Source: Planococcus citri
Lineage: Eukaryota > Arthropoda > Insecta > Hemiptera > Pseudococcidae
DNA length: 64,000 nucleotides
Assembly: GCF_950023065.1 (NCBI RefSeq)
Contig: NC_088677.1
Coordinates: forward strand, 18,373,230-18,437,229
Direction of reading: 5' to 3'
Each line of letters begins with the position of its first letter. Within the stretch, counting starts at the first letter, position 1. Of this stretch, positions 11,161 to 22,384 are shown piece by piece. The translations under genes and the position numbers were made by a program. The notes below the pieces were generated by a model. That model was not told where the DNA came from and made no database searches. It worked only from the letters and a program-made list of their open reading frames with translations.

Positions 11161-11385
11161 TGTAGGACTAATCGTATATTCGAATAATAATAAACACATC
11201 GAGAAATAAACGGAAATATATTCGTTATAAAAGTATAAAAATATCATCAATCAAGAATATCATCGAAGTCGCGTCTATAAACTAAATCAACGAGGTAGTA
11301 AACAGGAGAGCACCCGGATAAGAAGAACAGCCAGGTAAGTATCGCATCGAAGCTGAGATTACTCCCAGTACTGCCAACGCCAACA
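11161..11385 (-). repeat. 5' LTR of the Copia element
   Basis: 225 bp, identical to 5901-6125; followed by the target duplication GTGTT at 11386-11390. Confidence 0.97.
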
Positions 11386-11390
11386 GTGTT

Positions 11391-11595
11391 CGTTGCCTGA
11401 AAACGTTGCTCATTGGCTCTCACAGTACGGAACCTTGGATGCGCGCGTCACCTCGCGTCATCCTCGCATACAATTGCATGTAATCTTCGACTAGAACCCT
11501 CGATTTTGTTGCGTGGACTTTTATGTTTACATTTTACACTTTGATAAGGGTTAGCAGTCCATATACGTAGTATATCTATATAGTCAAAGTTCGAT
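11391..11595. repeat. Right arm of the inverted repeat split by Copia, plus short spacer
   Basis: About 11525-11590 is the inverse complement of about 5773-5835, with GTAGTATATCTATATAGTCA as the clearest block. The rest of the interval is unique-looking sequence without a supported gene. Confidence 0.6.
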
Positions 11596-11671
11596 GCAGG
11601 GCGAGCTTGATCACGGCGGCACTACAATGCCTCCTTCACCAATCACCAGTACCAAGTTTACTCAAATTCAG

Positions 11672-12949
11672 CAACACCTCCTATAATAAAAGGCCTGGGC
11701 GCTGTTAGAAAACATGATGTGGTCACACTGTATCGTAGGCCGACAGTTATCAACAGTTAGATTTGAAATGCATTGAACGTTACGTTGAAAATGGTTAATT
11801 TTAATTAAAATTTCTCAAATTATGGTGTAATTTAGAGAAAAAAAGTTCGTTATTTCATTCAGAATTGAGTTATTTTACTAGTACTATCTTCAACTGTGCC
11901 GTGTGTGTCTGTAATGAATATAATCCCTGTGCAAACTCGAAAGTACCGGTGATCAGATTTCACTGATAAAACTTCAAAAGTAGAAGAAAAATTTTCGCAA
12001 ATTTAAATCAATTTTGAAAAAATCGTGTATTATTTTATATGATATTGTGTTGTTCTACTCGTGAAGCATGTGAACTATGCCATTCAACTCCATAATGTGA
12101 TAGTGCGCGAGTTTAAAAGCACCAGTGATATCAATGCTTTAGATTTCGGTAATACTATTCCAACTTTACTGCCAAAGCTTCAAAATCCGAAGGGTCAAAC
12201 TTCGTCTATTATTCAAATAATGATGACTAAAATCTTGGAAGAAAATGAAGAAATTAAAAATGTATATAAAGGTAAGTGTTCATTACTCAATGCTCATAGA
12301 AATCACTTCAAATGAGATTTTTATGCACCTCTTATCACCATGTAATTCATTTTCTTTAGGTTTGAAAATAAATAAACTTAAACATTTGATGTGTAATCAG
12401 TAATGGCATTTCTTTTAGGTGAATAATGGTGAATTTCACTCAAAAGATTGGATTACCACAGGCGAGAATTCGAAATATTCAACATATTAATTGTGAATCG
12501 TGATCAGTGATGGAAGCTGTATTACTGAAACTGATGATGGATTTTCAAAGGCAGATATGTTCAAGAATAATTTCTGTAATGTTCTGAATGTGTACTCTTG
12601 AATTTGGTGTTTATTTGAACTGTGAGTAAAATATTAATCCATGTAAATACCTTCCTTTTATGATATATTTTGTAGCTGTTGTTAGTGCTTTGTTTTTAGA
12701 TGTTGATTATGCATATTATTTATTGACAAAAATAATTAAATCAGTGATACTTTATACATTTTCAGTATTACTGATGTGTTTTATGTGTATTAAATGCTAG
12801 TAACGGAATAAAATCAGAATTTTTAGTGTTCTTTTCTTTCATAAACCTCGAATATGTACACTGTTATGCATATACTGTAGTACATCCGTCGGCCTACAGT
12901 CGTGACGTCACAAAATCAGCGCCCAGGCCTTTTATTATAGGAGGTGTTG
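11672..12949. mobile_element. DNA transposon with 33-bp perfect TIRs inside the satellite (1278 bp)
   Basis: Perfect 33-bp inverted ends, beginning CAACACCTCCTATAATAAAA and ending with its complement. A 7-bp direct repeat AATTCAG flanks it (11665-11671, 12950-12956). Uninterrupted monomers elsewhere in the array carry the single AATTCAG followed by ACAT, so the pre-insertion sequence is known. A subterminal GTAGGCCGAC block is also inverted between the ends. A 7-bp duplication is not typical of the common superfamilies; an 8-bp site with one mismatch cannot be excluded. No transposase recognised. Confidence 0.88.
12043..12271 (+). other. Possible exon inside the 1278-bp transposon
   Basis: A frame open from 12043 ends at AAAG|GTAAGT (donor at 12272), a strong splice donor. 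It encodes a plausible helical stretch (FKSTSDINAL...ILEENEEIKNVYK). There is no good in-frame ATG near the start and no partner exon I can phase. It may be a captured host exon, a relic of the element's own gene, or chance. Confidence 0.2.
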
Positions 12950-15123
12950 AATTCAGACATGTTTTCTCTACAGAAATTCTCAAAGTGAACTAAATTGATG
13001 AAAATTGAAAATTTGGATAATGGATAATCACAATCAGGATTTTTAATTTGCAATTTTGGTAGGAGGGCAACCACTGTCAGTATAGATAAAGAAAAAAGCT
13101 CAAAAATTTGGATATCATATGATAACCTACCACTCAAATTCACCAAGGAACTTTCATTACCCACAAAGGAAATTTTTTATCACCTGAATTTTCAATATTT
13201 GGGGTAATCATGATTATTCATCAGAAATTTTAGTAGGGATAAATTTTCATTGCTCTGATCTATGCAAAAAATTTTCTCAAATTCACATTCCATTAAACAT
13301 ACCAAGTTTACTCAAATTCAGACATGTTTTCTCTACAGAAATTCTCAAAGTGAACTAAATTGATGAAAATTGAAAATTTGGATAATGGATAATCACAATC
13401 AGGATTTTTAATTTGCAATTTTGGTAGGAGGGCAACCACTGTCAGTATAGATAAAGAAAAAAGCTCAAAAATTTGGATATCATATGATAACCTACCACTC
13501 AAATTCACCAAGGACTTTCATTACCCACAAAGGAAATTTTTTATCACCTGAATTTTCAATATTTGGGGTAATCATGATTATTCATCAGAAATTTTAGTAG
13601 GGATAAATTTTCATTGCTCTGATCTATGCAAAAATTTTTCTCAAATTCACATTCCATTAAACATACCAAGTTTACTCAAATTCAGACATGTTTACCCAAC
13701 AGAAATTCTCAAAGTGAACTATTAAATCAACGAAAATTTGGATAATCAGAATTTTTAATTTGCAATTTTGGTAGGAGGGCAACCACTGTGAGTATAGATG
13801 AAGAAAAAAGCTCAAAAATTTGGATATCATATGATAACCTACCACTCAAATTCACCATGGACTTTCATTACCCACAAAGGAAATTTTTTATCACCTGAAT
13901 TTCCAATATTTGGTGTTATCATGATCATTCATCAGAAATTTTAGTAGGGATCATCGGATCAATTTTCAATTTTCATTGCTCTGATCCATGCAAAAAATTT
14001 TCTCAAATTCACATTCCATTAGTCCTACCAAGTTTACTCAAATTCAGACATGTTTACCCAACAGAAATTCTCAAAGTGAACTAAATCAACGAAAATTTGG
14101 ATAATCAGAATTTTTAATTTGCAATTTTGGTAGGAGGGCAACCACTGTCAGTATAGATGAAGAAAAAAGCTCAAAAATTTGGATATCATATGATAACCTA
14201 CCACTCAAATTCACCATGGACTTTCATTACCCACAAAGGAAATTTTTTATCACCTGAATTTTCAATATTTGGGGTAATCATGATTATTCATCAGAAATTT
14301 TAGTAGGGATAAATTTTCATTGCTCTGATCTATGCAAAAAAATTTCTCAAATTCACATTCCATTAATCCTATCAAGTTTACTCAAATTCAGACATGTTTT
14401 CTCTACAGAAATTCTCAAAGTGAACTAAATCAACGAAAATTTGGATATCATATGATATGATAACCTACCACTAAAATTTACCATGGACTTTCATTACCCA
14501 CAAAGGAAATTTTTTATCACCTGAATTTTCAATATTTGGGGTTATCATGATTATTCATCAGAAATTTTAGTAGGGATCATCGGATCAATTTTCATTGCTC
14601 TGATCTATGCAAAAAATTTTCTCAAATTCACATTCCATTAGTCCTACCAAGTTCACTCAAATTCAGACATCTTTACCCAACAGAAATTCTCAAAGTGAAC
14701 TAAATCGTTGAAAATTTGGGTAATCAGGATTTTTAATTTGCAATCTTGGTAGGAGGGCAACCACTGTGAGTATAGATGAAGAAAAAAGCTCAAAAATTTG
14801 GATATCATATGATAACCTACCACTCAAATTCACCATGGACTTTCATTACCCACAAAGGAAATTTTTTATCACCTGAATTTCCAATATTTGGTGTTATCAT
14901 GATCATTCATCAGAAATTTTAGTAGGGATCATCGGATCAATTTTCAATTTTCATTGCTCTGATCCGTGCAAAAAATTTTCTCAAATTCACATTCCATTAG
15001 TCCTACCAAGTTTACTCAAATTCAGACATCTTTACCCAACAGAAATTCTCAAAGTGAACTAAATCGTTGAAAATTTGGGTAATCAGGATTTTTAATTTGC
15101 AATTTTGGTAGGAGGGCAACCAC

Positions 15124-15860
15124 CAGTACCGGTGCCAGGATTTTTCCTTGGAGGGGGATAATTGGGTCAGAACCAAACAATTTTGCCGTCTCATTTTTTT
15201 GGGTGGGGGGGGGGGGGTAAAATTAGGCTTTTTGGAGAGCAGAAATCAAATAAATACAGTGGCATAGTCAGAATTTCCTCAAGGAGGAGGCAAAACCAGA
15301 TTTTTAGGCATGGAAAATCGAAATAGGAGTCATTTTCTGGAAACCTATCGTGATGTGTGGATGATTATAATGAAAATGAAGGTAAAATTACTGCTCGAGC
15401 GAAGCGAGAGCGAAAATTATCAGAAAAAATGGGTCCAAACAACAACAAAAAGCGTTCATTTTTGCATGTTTTCTTTCAAATTTTCGTTCGCAAGGGAGGA
15501 CAATAGCCCCCTTCACTTCCTGGCCACGCCACTGAATAAATATGTCGTTTATTTATTTAATTTTTAAAAAGGAGGGACCTCAGTGACTGAAATTTGCCTG
15601 CAAAGTATTATTCAAAGTAAATCGTGTACGAATGTATACCTATAATGTGGGCTTGAGAAGAAAAAAAAGGCCTCTTCTTCTCAAAAAATATGGGAAAAAA
15701 TGAACATCGGTTTGTAATCGGCATCCATCTCAGTGAAACAAGAGCGCAAAAATGCTAGGAAAATTCCCACTTTATAGCATCAAAATTTTTTCCAAAAAAA
15801 CTGGCCTCTTGGGGGGGGGGATTATCACCCAAATCCCCCCCCCCCTTAAAACCGGCACTG
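15124..15860. mobile_element. hAT-like MITE inserted in a satellite monomer (737 bp)
   Basis: Ends CAGTACCGGTGCC and CCGGCACTG; flanked by the 8-bp duplication GCAACCAC (15116-15123, 15861-15868). Neighbouring monomers read the uninterrupted GGGCAACCACTG, giving the empty site directly. The interior holds runs of G and C near both ends (ragged GGGG...CCCC pairing) and a stretch with GAGCGAAGCGAGAGCGAAAA that recurs around 46.3-47.1 kb. The open frame at 15310-15567 is not protein-like. Confidence 0.92.
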
Positions 15861-16654
15861 GCAACCACTGTGAGTATAGATGAAGAAAAAAGCTCAAAAA
15901 TTTGGATATCATATGATAACCTACCACTCAAATTCACCATGGACTTTCATTACCCACAAAGGAAATTTTTTATCACCTGAATTTCCAATATTTGGTGTTA
16001 TCATGATCATTCATCAGAAATTTTAGTAGGGATCATCGCCATCATCGGATCAATTTTCAATTTTCATTGCTCTGATCCATGCAAAAAATTTTCTCAAATT
16101 CACATTCCATTAGTCCTACCAAGTTTACTCAAATTCAGACATGTTTACCCAACAGAAATTCTCAAAGTGAACTAAATCAACGAAAATTTGGATATCATAT
16201 GATATGATAACCTACCACTCAAATTCACCATGGACTTTCATTACCCATAAAGGAAATTTTTTATCACCTGAATTTTCAATATTTGGGGTTATCATGATTA
16301 TTCATCACAAATTTTGGTAGGGATCATCGGATCAATTTTCATTGATGCTCTGATCTATGCAAAAATTTTTCTCAAATTCACATTCCATTAGTCCTACCAA
16401 GTTAACTCAAATTCAGACATGTTTACCCAACAGAAATTCTCAAAGTGAACTAAATCAACGAAAATTTGGGTAATCAGAATTTTTAATTTGCAATTTTGGT
16501 AGGAGGGCAACCACTGTCAGTATATAGATGAAGAAAAAAGCTCAAAAATTTGGATATCATATGATAACCTACCACTCAAATTCATCATGGACTTTCATAC
16601 CCACAAAGGAAATTTTTTATCACCTGAATTTTCAATATTTGGGGTTATCATGAC

Positions 16655-17061
16655 TACTTATGCTCGGTGAACTGGTGAAGTATCCAGATTTAATGACTTA
16701 TATTATTATGATTATCAGAGGTTCTATCGAACTAATGCATTGATAAACTATAAACTAATAAATGGTAATGGGTTGAGTTGAAAAAAAAGGCAAATCAGAG
16801 GGCTGGATTGATTAGGCTTGTGTTAGTTGTGTTGCACCTTCAGTTGAAGATTCAATTTATGCAAGCTCAGTTCTGTTCATCAATGTGAACATTTTCTTTC
16901 TGGTAATGAAAAGGTTCCACTTCATATGAAAATTTACATAGATAAAAATGTTATAGGGTTTCAGTTTAATCACAAACTGGGGTTCCACTTCACATACAAA
17001 AGTTTCTTTCCTCACAATGTTTTCATTACAGGATCCCTCTTCATGTTGAAAAAAAAGAAAA
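16655..17061. other. Spacer between satellite array and duplicated block
   Basis: No gene supported. Between about 16880 and 17045 it carries inverted copies of the GGTTCCACTTC motif also seen near 3.73-3.93 kb. The minus-strand frame at 16857-17078 is probably a by-product of this repeat. Confidence 0.4.
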
Positions 17062-17280
17062 ACAAAACAAGACGACAAGATCGACTTTTGCCTTTAGCTG
17101 TCTGAGGAGTGAGGAGTCATATTATCATAATATCTAATATGTCATTGCGAAACCAAAGTACTGTGGTCTTTCGTTATTGCTTGAAAGTTGAAAGATTCAG
17201 TTTTTATGCCAAAACTACCCAATATAATTCCACTACGATGTATGTATCCAAAATTGTGAAAAAGCCATGTTTTCTGCCTA

Positions 17281-17483
17281 CAGGGTGCTCAATAAAAAAT
17301 ATCTAGTACCTCAAGAAAGTTTTTTATTAAAAATTTAGTTTGGCAACAGGAATGGAATGTTGTAACCTCAGTCCAACAACCAATCACGTTCTGTTCTATC
17401 GTTATCATCACTGTGACCACCCGAAACGTTCGGCAAAAAACTTTTTTGGGGGTACTCGATATTTCTGCGCACCCGGTGGCCGG
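17281..17483. mobile_element. Mariner-type MITE, copy in block 1
   Basis: Begins CAGGGTGC after TA (17279-17280) and ends near CCGG before TA, with GCGCACCC just inside. Same family as 5249-5458 and 27428-27645. The identical flank (TTTTCTGCCTACAGGG) in block 2 shows that it was already present before the tandem duplication. A small GGTGGCC insertion disturbs its right end. Confidence 0.78.
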
Positions 17484-17714
17484 TATACGGTCATTTGCGG
17501 ATTTTCTAAGCTGATAATTTTTCAATTTTTACACATCGAAATTGATCTCTAGTTTTTGTGTTTCAAAAATTGGCAATTTTATTGAATTTTTGGAAAGTTT
17601 ACAATTTTGCTATTTTGTTTGAAAATTTAACAATTTTGAGAATTGACAATTTGTGACTAATTGATGGAAGGAAAAACAATGAAATAAATTATGTGTTTTT
17701 TCGTGAAATTCTTA

Positions 17715-19491
17715 CAAGGGAACCTCTTGAGGTGTCCGTCTCCGATTTGAACGGGACCGCGATTTTTGGAAAGAGCATGTTCTAAAACCCCCAAATCTGA
17801 ATTTTCAGCTGCCCAAGTTCATTTTTCGATTTTTGGCGAATTTTTGAAAATCCAAAATTGACTATTTTGGTGATTTACTTATGCTTTTTAAAAAAAAGTA
17901 CGTACTTGATTAGTAAAAATGTTCAAAATAAGTCCTAAAACTGATATTCACCCCCCCCCCCCATATCCAAATTTCGCCAAGCCTCCAGCGCTATTTTTCA
18001 ATTTCTCCAGAATTTTTAATTTGCTCCAGAAGGCGTGAATATGAAGTTGGGCAGCTAAAAATCGAATTGGGTATTATACTCGACCTGTTTAACGAATTTA
18101 TCCACATTTTAGCCGATGCTGGAGCGGACACCTCAAGAGTGGTTTTTTGACCAGCTTTTTTCATAATAAGAAATCCAAATAAAATCAAAATTTTACCGTT
18201 TGCGAGGAAATTTTCGAAATTTGCGCGAATCGCTGTATTTCGAACACAACAAATCCCCTGAGGCCGTGTTCCGCCATTTCCAGCCATTCTGGGGCCTCCA
18301 GCGCTATTTTTCAATTTCTCCAGAATTTTCAATTTGCTCCAGAAAGCGTGAATATGAAGTTGGGCAGCTAAAAATCGAGTTGGGTGTTATACTCGACCTG
18401 TTTAACGAATTTATCCACATTTGAGCCGCATCTGGAGTGGACACCTCAAGAGTGGTTTTTTGACCAGCTTTTTTTCAAAATAAAACTTATTCAAAAATCA
18501 AAAATTTCCCGTTTGCGAGAAAATTTTTTAAATTTGAGCGAATCGCAGTATTTCGTCATGAACTAACCCTGCGAGGGCGAATTTCGCCATTTCCTGCCAT
18601 TCTGGAGCCTCCAGTGCTATTTTTCAATTTCTCCAGAATTTTCGAATTGCTCCAGAAGGCGTGAATATGAAGTTGGGCAGCTAAAAATCGAGTTGTGTGT
18701 TATACTCGAACTGTTTAACGAATTTATTCACATTTGGGCCGATTCTGGAGGGGACACCTCGAGAGTAGGTTTTTGACCAGCTTTTTTCATGATAAAAATA
18801 TCCATAAATTAAAGGGAGGCCCAAGAAAGGCTGGAAATGGCGAAATTCGCTCTCGTGTGGTTAATTAATGATGAAATACAGCGATTCACGCAAATTTCGA
18901 AAATTTTCTCACAAACGAGGAATTTTTGGTTTTTGGATATTTTTATTTTGAAAAAAAGCTGGAAAACCCCACTCTTGAAGTGTCCGCTCCAGAATCGGCT
19001 CAAATGTGGATAATTTCGTTAAACAGGTCGAGTATAACACACAACTCGATTTTTAGCTGCCCAACTTCATATTCACGCTTTCTGGAGCAAATTGAAAATT
19101 CTGGAGAAATTGAAGAATAGCGCTAGTGGCTCCAGAATGGCTGGAAATGGCAAAATTTGGATTTGGGGGGTTAATATCAGTTTTAGGACTTATTTTGAAA
19201 ATTTTTACTGATCAAGTGCGTACTTTTTTTTAAAAAAAGCATAAATCACCAAAATAGTCAATTTTGGATTTTCAAAAATTCGCCAAAAATCGAAAAATGA
19301 ACTTGGGTACTTTTTTTTAAAAGAAGCATAAATCACCAAAATAGTCAATTTTGGATTTTCAAAAATTCGCCAAAAATCGAAAAATGAACTTGGGCAGCTG
19401 AGAATTCAGATTTGGGGGTTTTAGAACTTGCTCTTTCCAAAAATCGCGATCCCGTTCAAATCGGAGGCGGACACCTCAAGAGGTTCCCTTG
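17715..19491. mobile_element. Foldback element with very long inverted arms (1777 bp)
   Basis: Left end CAAGGGAACCTCTTGAGGTG, right end its inverse complement, with TTA on both sides (17712-17714, 19492-19494). Inverted similarity extends over several hundred bases per arm. The arms contain internal subrepeats: CTCCAG.GCTATTTTTCAA blocks near 17980, 18295 and 18608, and an ~88-bp direct duplication at about 19220-19393 in the right arm. A C13 run occurs near 17951. The TTA duplication would suit a PIF/Harbinger-derived element, but 3 bp is weak evidence. Open frames inside come from the repeats. It sits about 430 bp upstream of the start codon at 19922 and is missing from the paralogue's flank. 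Confidence 0.88.
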
Positions 19492-19838
19492 TTAGTTTTC
19501 CAAACAAAATTTCCTTCAGTTCGCACTGGTGTGGAATTCAAATTCAGCTGGGTTTTCCATCTTGGAATGAGAATTCAGAATATTGTGCTGTTTCCTGTTT
19601 GAATTGATAATGGGAGCTAAGTCGACTGGGTTTTTCCTCTTGGAATGGGATTGAAAGAGAAGTGGAACATTCCTTAGTGGGACTAGTTATGAAAACGGAA
19701 AAATGAGATACGTTGCTTGAATAATTTCTAGTGGAGGTAATCTCAATTCTCAACCCATTCTCTTAGAAGTTAAATGAGAAAGTCGACCTTGTCATCTATT
19801 ACAGTATTATAGATTCATTTTCGATTCGATGCCTATAG

Positions 19839-19846
19839 TATAAATA
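19839..19846 (+). promoter_or_regulatory. TATA box of paralogue 1
   Basis: TATAAATA, 76 bp before the start codon, is conserved at the same distance class in paralogue 2. A pyrimidine-rich TTTTCACTTTCAG just before the leader (about 19890-19901) could also be a 3' splice site of a 5'-UTR intron. Confidence 0.6.
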
Positions 19847-19921
19847 TCTCGCATATTTTTTACTTGTTATCACCTACTACAAAGTAATTTTCACTTTCAG
19901 GTTATTCCAGAATAATTCAAA

Positions 19922-22108
19922 ATGAGTACAAGCAACTCATCCGAACCGATGCAGGAAGATTTACTTCAGGAAGACAGTTTCTCCTCTCACATTCCGCTAC
20001 CAAGCTTACAACAGTTAGCATCCGTTCAAGTAGTTCTGCCAATGCTGGTTGAACACTATTCACAAAAGGAGGACATTTTCTTTCATAGATATGACACTTT
20101 CAGTTGTGATTTGCGATTACGTATGGGTGTGGAATCATTGAAAACTCCTCGAACTATTGAAAAAATACTTACAAAAGCGGCGGGTAAGATTGCTAAAGCA
20201 TTGGATATATGGATGAAACATTTTAGATCCCATGACTTTTTATCTGTCAACCTGGATTGCCATATCTGTATTAACCCGAACTGGTGCGTTTGGCTTCCGA
20301 GCGGCGAGATCGATTATAAACAGACTGCTGACGAGATGTTATCTTCTTGCGAACTGGATGAAACGCAAAAATTCGCTATCATGTGTGCATATTGCTTAGA
20401 AGACGAAATCAAAGCGTTCGATTCAAGTTCGCTTCCTGAGTATTCTATGAAAAAAATGAACCTGAAACGCGACTTTTTAATCGCTTATTGGATCTTTTCG
20501 TTGAAAAATAAATTGCACCACCTCTTCGATGGAATTTCCGGTTCCATTGATGCCGCAATGGCTAAACAGTGCGATGGTGAGCGCGCGTTCAAGTATTTTT
20601 GGAATCGTTTGGGCAATGAAGATCGAATTTCAGTTGCTCAACACAGAATCAGTCGTTTTGGCACTCATGGTCATATGTATTTTTGCCAAGATCAATTATT
20701 CTCCATGATGACGTCCGCCGAGCAACTTCATCTGTTATCGACGCTACCCGATGAGATTATAATAAATTTTTGGCTCTTGGTGAGATCACCTTCACTTGTA
20801 TGTTGGGCGTCGAAATATTCCAAAAATGCGATGACTGCCAAACGATTTGCCAGAGTAGTGGAAAAAATATTCCAAGCTAGAATTGGGTCCGATAAAGATA
20901 TGCAGATGCTCATAGACGTATGGGATATGGCTCCCATCCAGTTCAAGACGTATGCAGCTAAGCGCCTAGTAAATGTGATTTTTTCACCATCTCAGTTTGG
21001 CAAATTAATGTCAATAGTAAAGTATTCGTATTTTGAAGAAGATGGTCTTCCTTGGAACGAATCAGCGTCTAAGTATGCGAAGAAAGAATACGCTCTGAAA
21101 TTTTTGTATAAGTTTTTATCGCAAGTTAACGCAGATACTCGAAGACAGTTGATGCTGAAGCATGCAATCGCATTCGGGGTGAAAATTTACGACCCTCGTT
21201 TGATGACTGATGTAATCTGCTTATGTTTGCCAAGCTCGGAAGATCAATTGCTGTATAAAAAAAAAATTATGGATTCGCACACAATGAGCGAACATTGGGC
21301 AAAAGATCTTCATTGCGGAAATGGTATAGAACATTTCAAGTCCCAATTAGAAGTTTATTCGACCGACGTAAAAGCTACGCAAGAAGTCACGAAGCGAGTA
21401 CTGCAGTCGAAATCTCTACAAAGAAGTTACTTTTTCAATGCCAGTAAATGGAGTAAAATGAGTAAATTTATCGATGAGACTTTCCATGATGATCCAACAT
21501 CCGCCTCGAATTTGAAGAAACAACTGCTTTCCTCCCTTTTCACTAGTACGGAGCAACATAATGATTGGAACCAAGAGGACGAGAAGATCGATGCGATGAT
21601 GAAAATTGCCGAACAGGTTTTTACTCCTGAAGAGCTTGCAGTGGAAAAGCGACGTTTTGCTCAAGCTCGCAAATCGAGATTACAAAACCGCGAATTTTGT
21701 TGGCAATGGTTCGAGATAAATTATTTCAGTAAATTGATGACGTGGTGTTTGGGTGACGGAGAAGCTTTACTAAAATTTAAGAAAAGTTTTTCTATCGATA
21801 AAATCTTCCTTTATGTAATGGACGAAGTGAACCTGTTCTATTGCAATGACTCCCATTTTCAAGACAATTTGCTGCATCGACTTGATGATTTTTTGAATTG
21901 GATTTTCCCCAGTGCCGAAGAAACGACTAAATATAAATTGAATAGATTGGAGACGGTGAATTTGAATGAATTCGCAATGTTTTCACATCTTGTAGATTAT
22001 GACGAATACGAGTATTTGCCAGAGTTATTAGGTTGGTTTCACAATGTGAACCCGGTCCCATCTGAGGTGATTGATGAATTCAAGGCGAGAGTCAAAGAAA
22101 GCTGCTGA
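19922..22108 (+). CDS. Uncharacterised 728-aa protein, tandem paralogue 1
   Basis: I do not recognise this family. A single uninterrupted coding exon begins at an ATG in good context (CAAAATGAG) 21 bp after a possible 3' splice site, and ends TGA. The first 30 residues (MSTSNSSEPMQEDLLQEDSF) are acidic and polar. The rest looks like a continuous alpha-helical solenoid: evenly spaced Leu/Phe/Trp, many Lys/Glu pairs, and motifs such as NPNWCVWLPSGEIDY (about 115-130), MCAYCLEDEIKAF (about 155-168) and WIFPSAEE near the C-terminus. No signal peptide or membrane segment is apparent, so a cytosolic or nuclear protein is expected. The frame is fully intact in both copies, arguing for function after duplication. 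Function unknown. Confidence 0.85.
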   Translation: MSTSNSSEPMQEDLLQEDSFSSHIPLPSLQQLASVQVVLPMLVEHYSQKEDIFFHRYDTFSCDLRLRMGVESLKTPRTIEKILTKAAGKIAKALDIWMKHFRSHDFLSVNLDCHICINPNWCVWLPSGEIDYKQTADEMLSSCELDETQKFAIMCAYCLEDEIKAFDSSSLPEYSMKKMNLKRDFLIAYWIFSLKNKLHHLFDGISGSIDAAMAKQCDGERAFKYFWNRLGNEDRISVAQHRISRFGTHGHMYFCQDQLFSMMTSAEQLHLLSTLPDEIIINFWLLVRSPSLVCWASKYSKNAMTAKRFARVVEKIFQARIGSDKDMQMLIDVWDMAPIQFKTYAAKRLVNVIFSPSQFGKLMSIVKYSYFEEDGLPWNESASKYAKKEYALKFLYKFLSQVNADTRRQLMLKHAIAFGVKIYDPRLMTDVICLCLPSSEDQLLYKKKIMDSHTMSEHWAKDLHCGNGIEHFKSQLEVYSTDVKATQEVTKRVLQSKSLQRSYFFNASKWSKMSKFIDETFHDDPTSASNLKKQLLSSLFTSTEQHNDWNQEDEKIDAMMKIAEQVFTPEELAVEKRRFAQARKSRLQNREFCWQWFEINYFSKLMTWCLGDGEALLKFKKSFSIDKIFLYVMDEVNLFYCNDSHFQDNLLHRLDDFLNWIFPSAEETTKYKLNRLETVNLNEFAMFSHLVDYDEYEYLPELLGWFHNVNPVPSEVIDEFKARVKESC

Positions 22109-22339
22109 GAGGAGCAGACATTTTTTCTTCTAATATTTGTTTCGCGTACTTTTATCTCGATGACTTAAACATATCTATGTAAGTGTAACCTGTAAAACTA
22201 AGTATTTTTTATTACCTATTATGTTTTTTTCATTTATATGTTTTATATTTTATATCGTATAGATTAAAATGACTTACGAAGTGTCAATTAAGTAGGTATA
22301 CCAAATGTATCGTATTCAATTTTGTATTTTTATATCCGT

Positions 22340-22384
22340 AATAAAATTGTTTCAATTCGTTATTGAGTGTTAATTTGCAATAAA
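22340..22384 (+). terminator. Poly(A) signals of paralogue 1
   Basis: AATAAA at 22340-22345 and again at 22379-22384, about 230-275 bp after the stop. Both are conserved at matching positions in paralogue 2. Confidence 0.65.

Larger units (their letters stand above)
5901..11385 (-). mobile_element. Complete Ty1/Copia LTR retrotransposon
   Basis: A 5485-bp element read on the minus strand: 5' LTR 11385-11161, one open gag-pol frame, a polypurine tract, and 3' LTR 6125-5901. The two 225-bp LTRs are identical base for base by eye, and the element is bounded by the 5-bp duplication GTGTT (5896-5900 and 11386-11390). LTR ends read TGTTGG...CCTACA on the coding strand. Protease, integrase, reverse transcriptase, RNase H order puts it in Ty1/Copia. 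Identical LTRs and an unbroken frame point to very recent insertion, and all expected parts are present. Confidence 0.97.
11651..16654. repeat. Satellite-like tandem array, ~365-bp monomer
   Basis: Monomers start with ACCAAGTTTACTCAAATTCAG-like sequence near 11651, 13301, 13665, 14027, 14371, 14646, 15005, 16118 and 16396. After removing the two inserted transposons (11672-12949 and 15124-15860 with their duplications) spacing is 344-368 bp, except two short monomers of about 275 bp (14371 and 16118) that lack the same internal stretch around AATCAGAATTTTTAATTTGC. Both short monomers share the same extra ATATGAT near the deletion point, so they derive from one event and were then copied. The array ends near GGGGTTATCATGA at 16654. 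Minus-strand open frames inside are by-products of the repeat. Confidence 0.93.

Noticed and set aside
12916..15940. Recurrent minus-strand frames beginning MVNLSGRLSYDIQIFELF in the satellite array
   Set aside because: They follow the monomers and are broken by the short variants; no conserved start or full-length frame exists.
17991..19120. Several 60-113 aa frames on both strands
   Set aside because: They are inverse copies of one another in the foldback arms.
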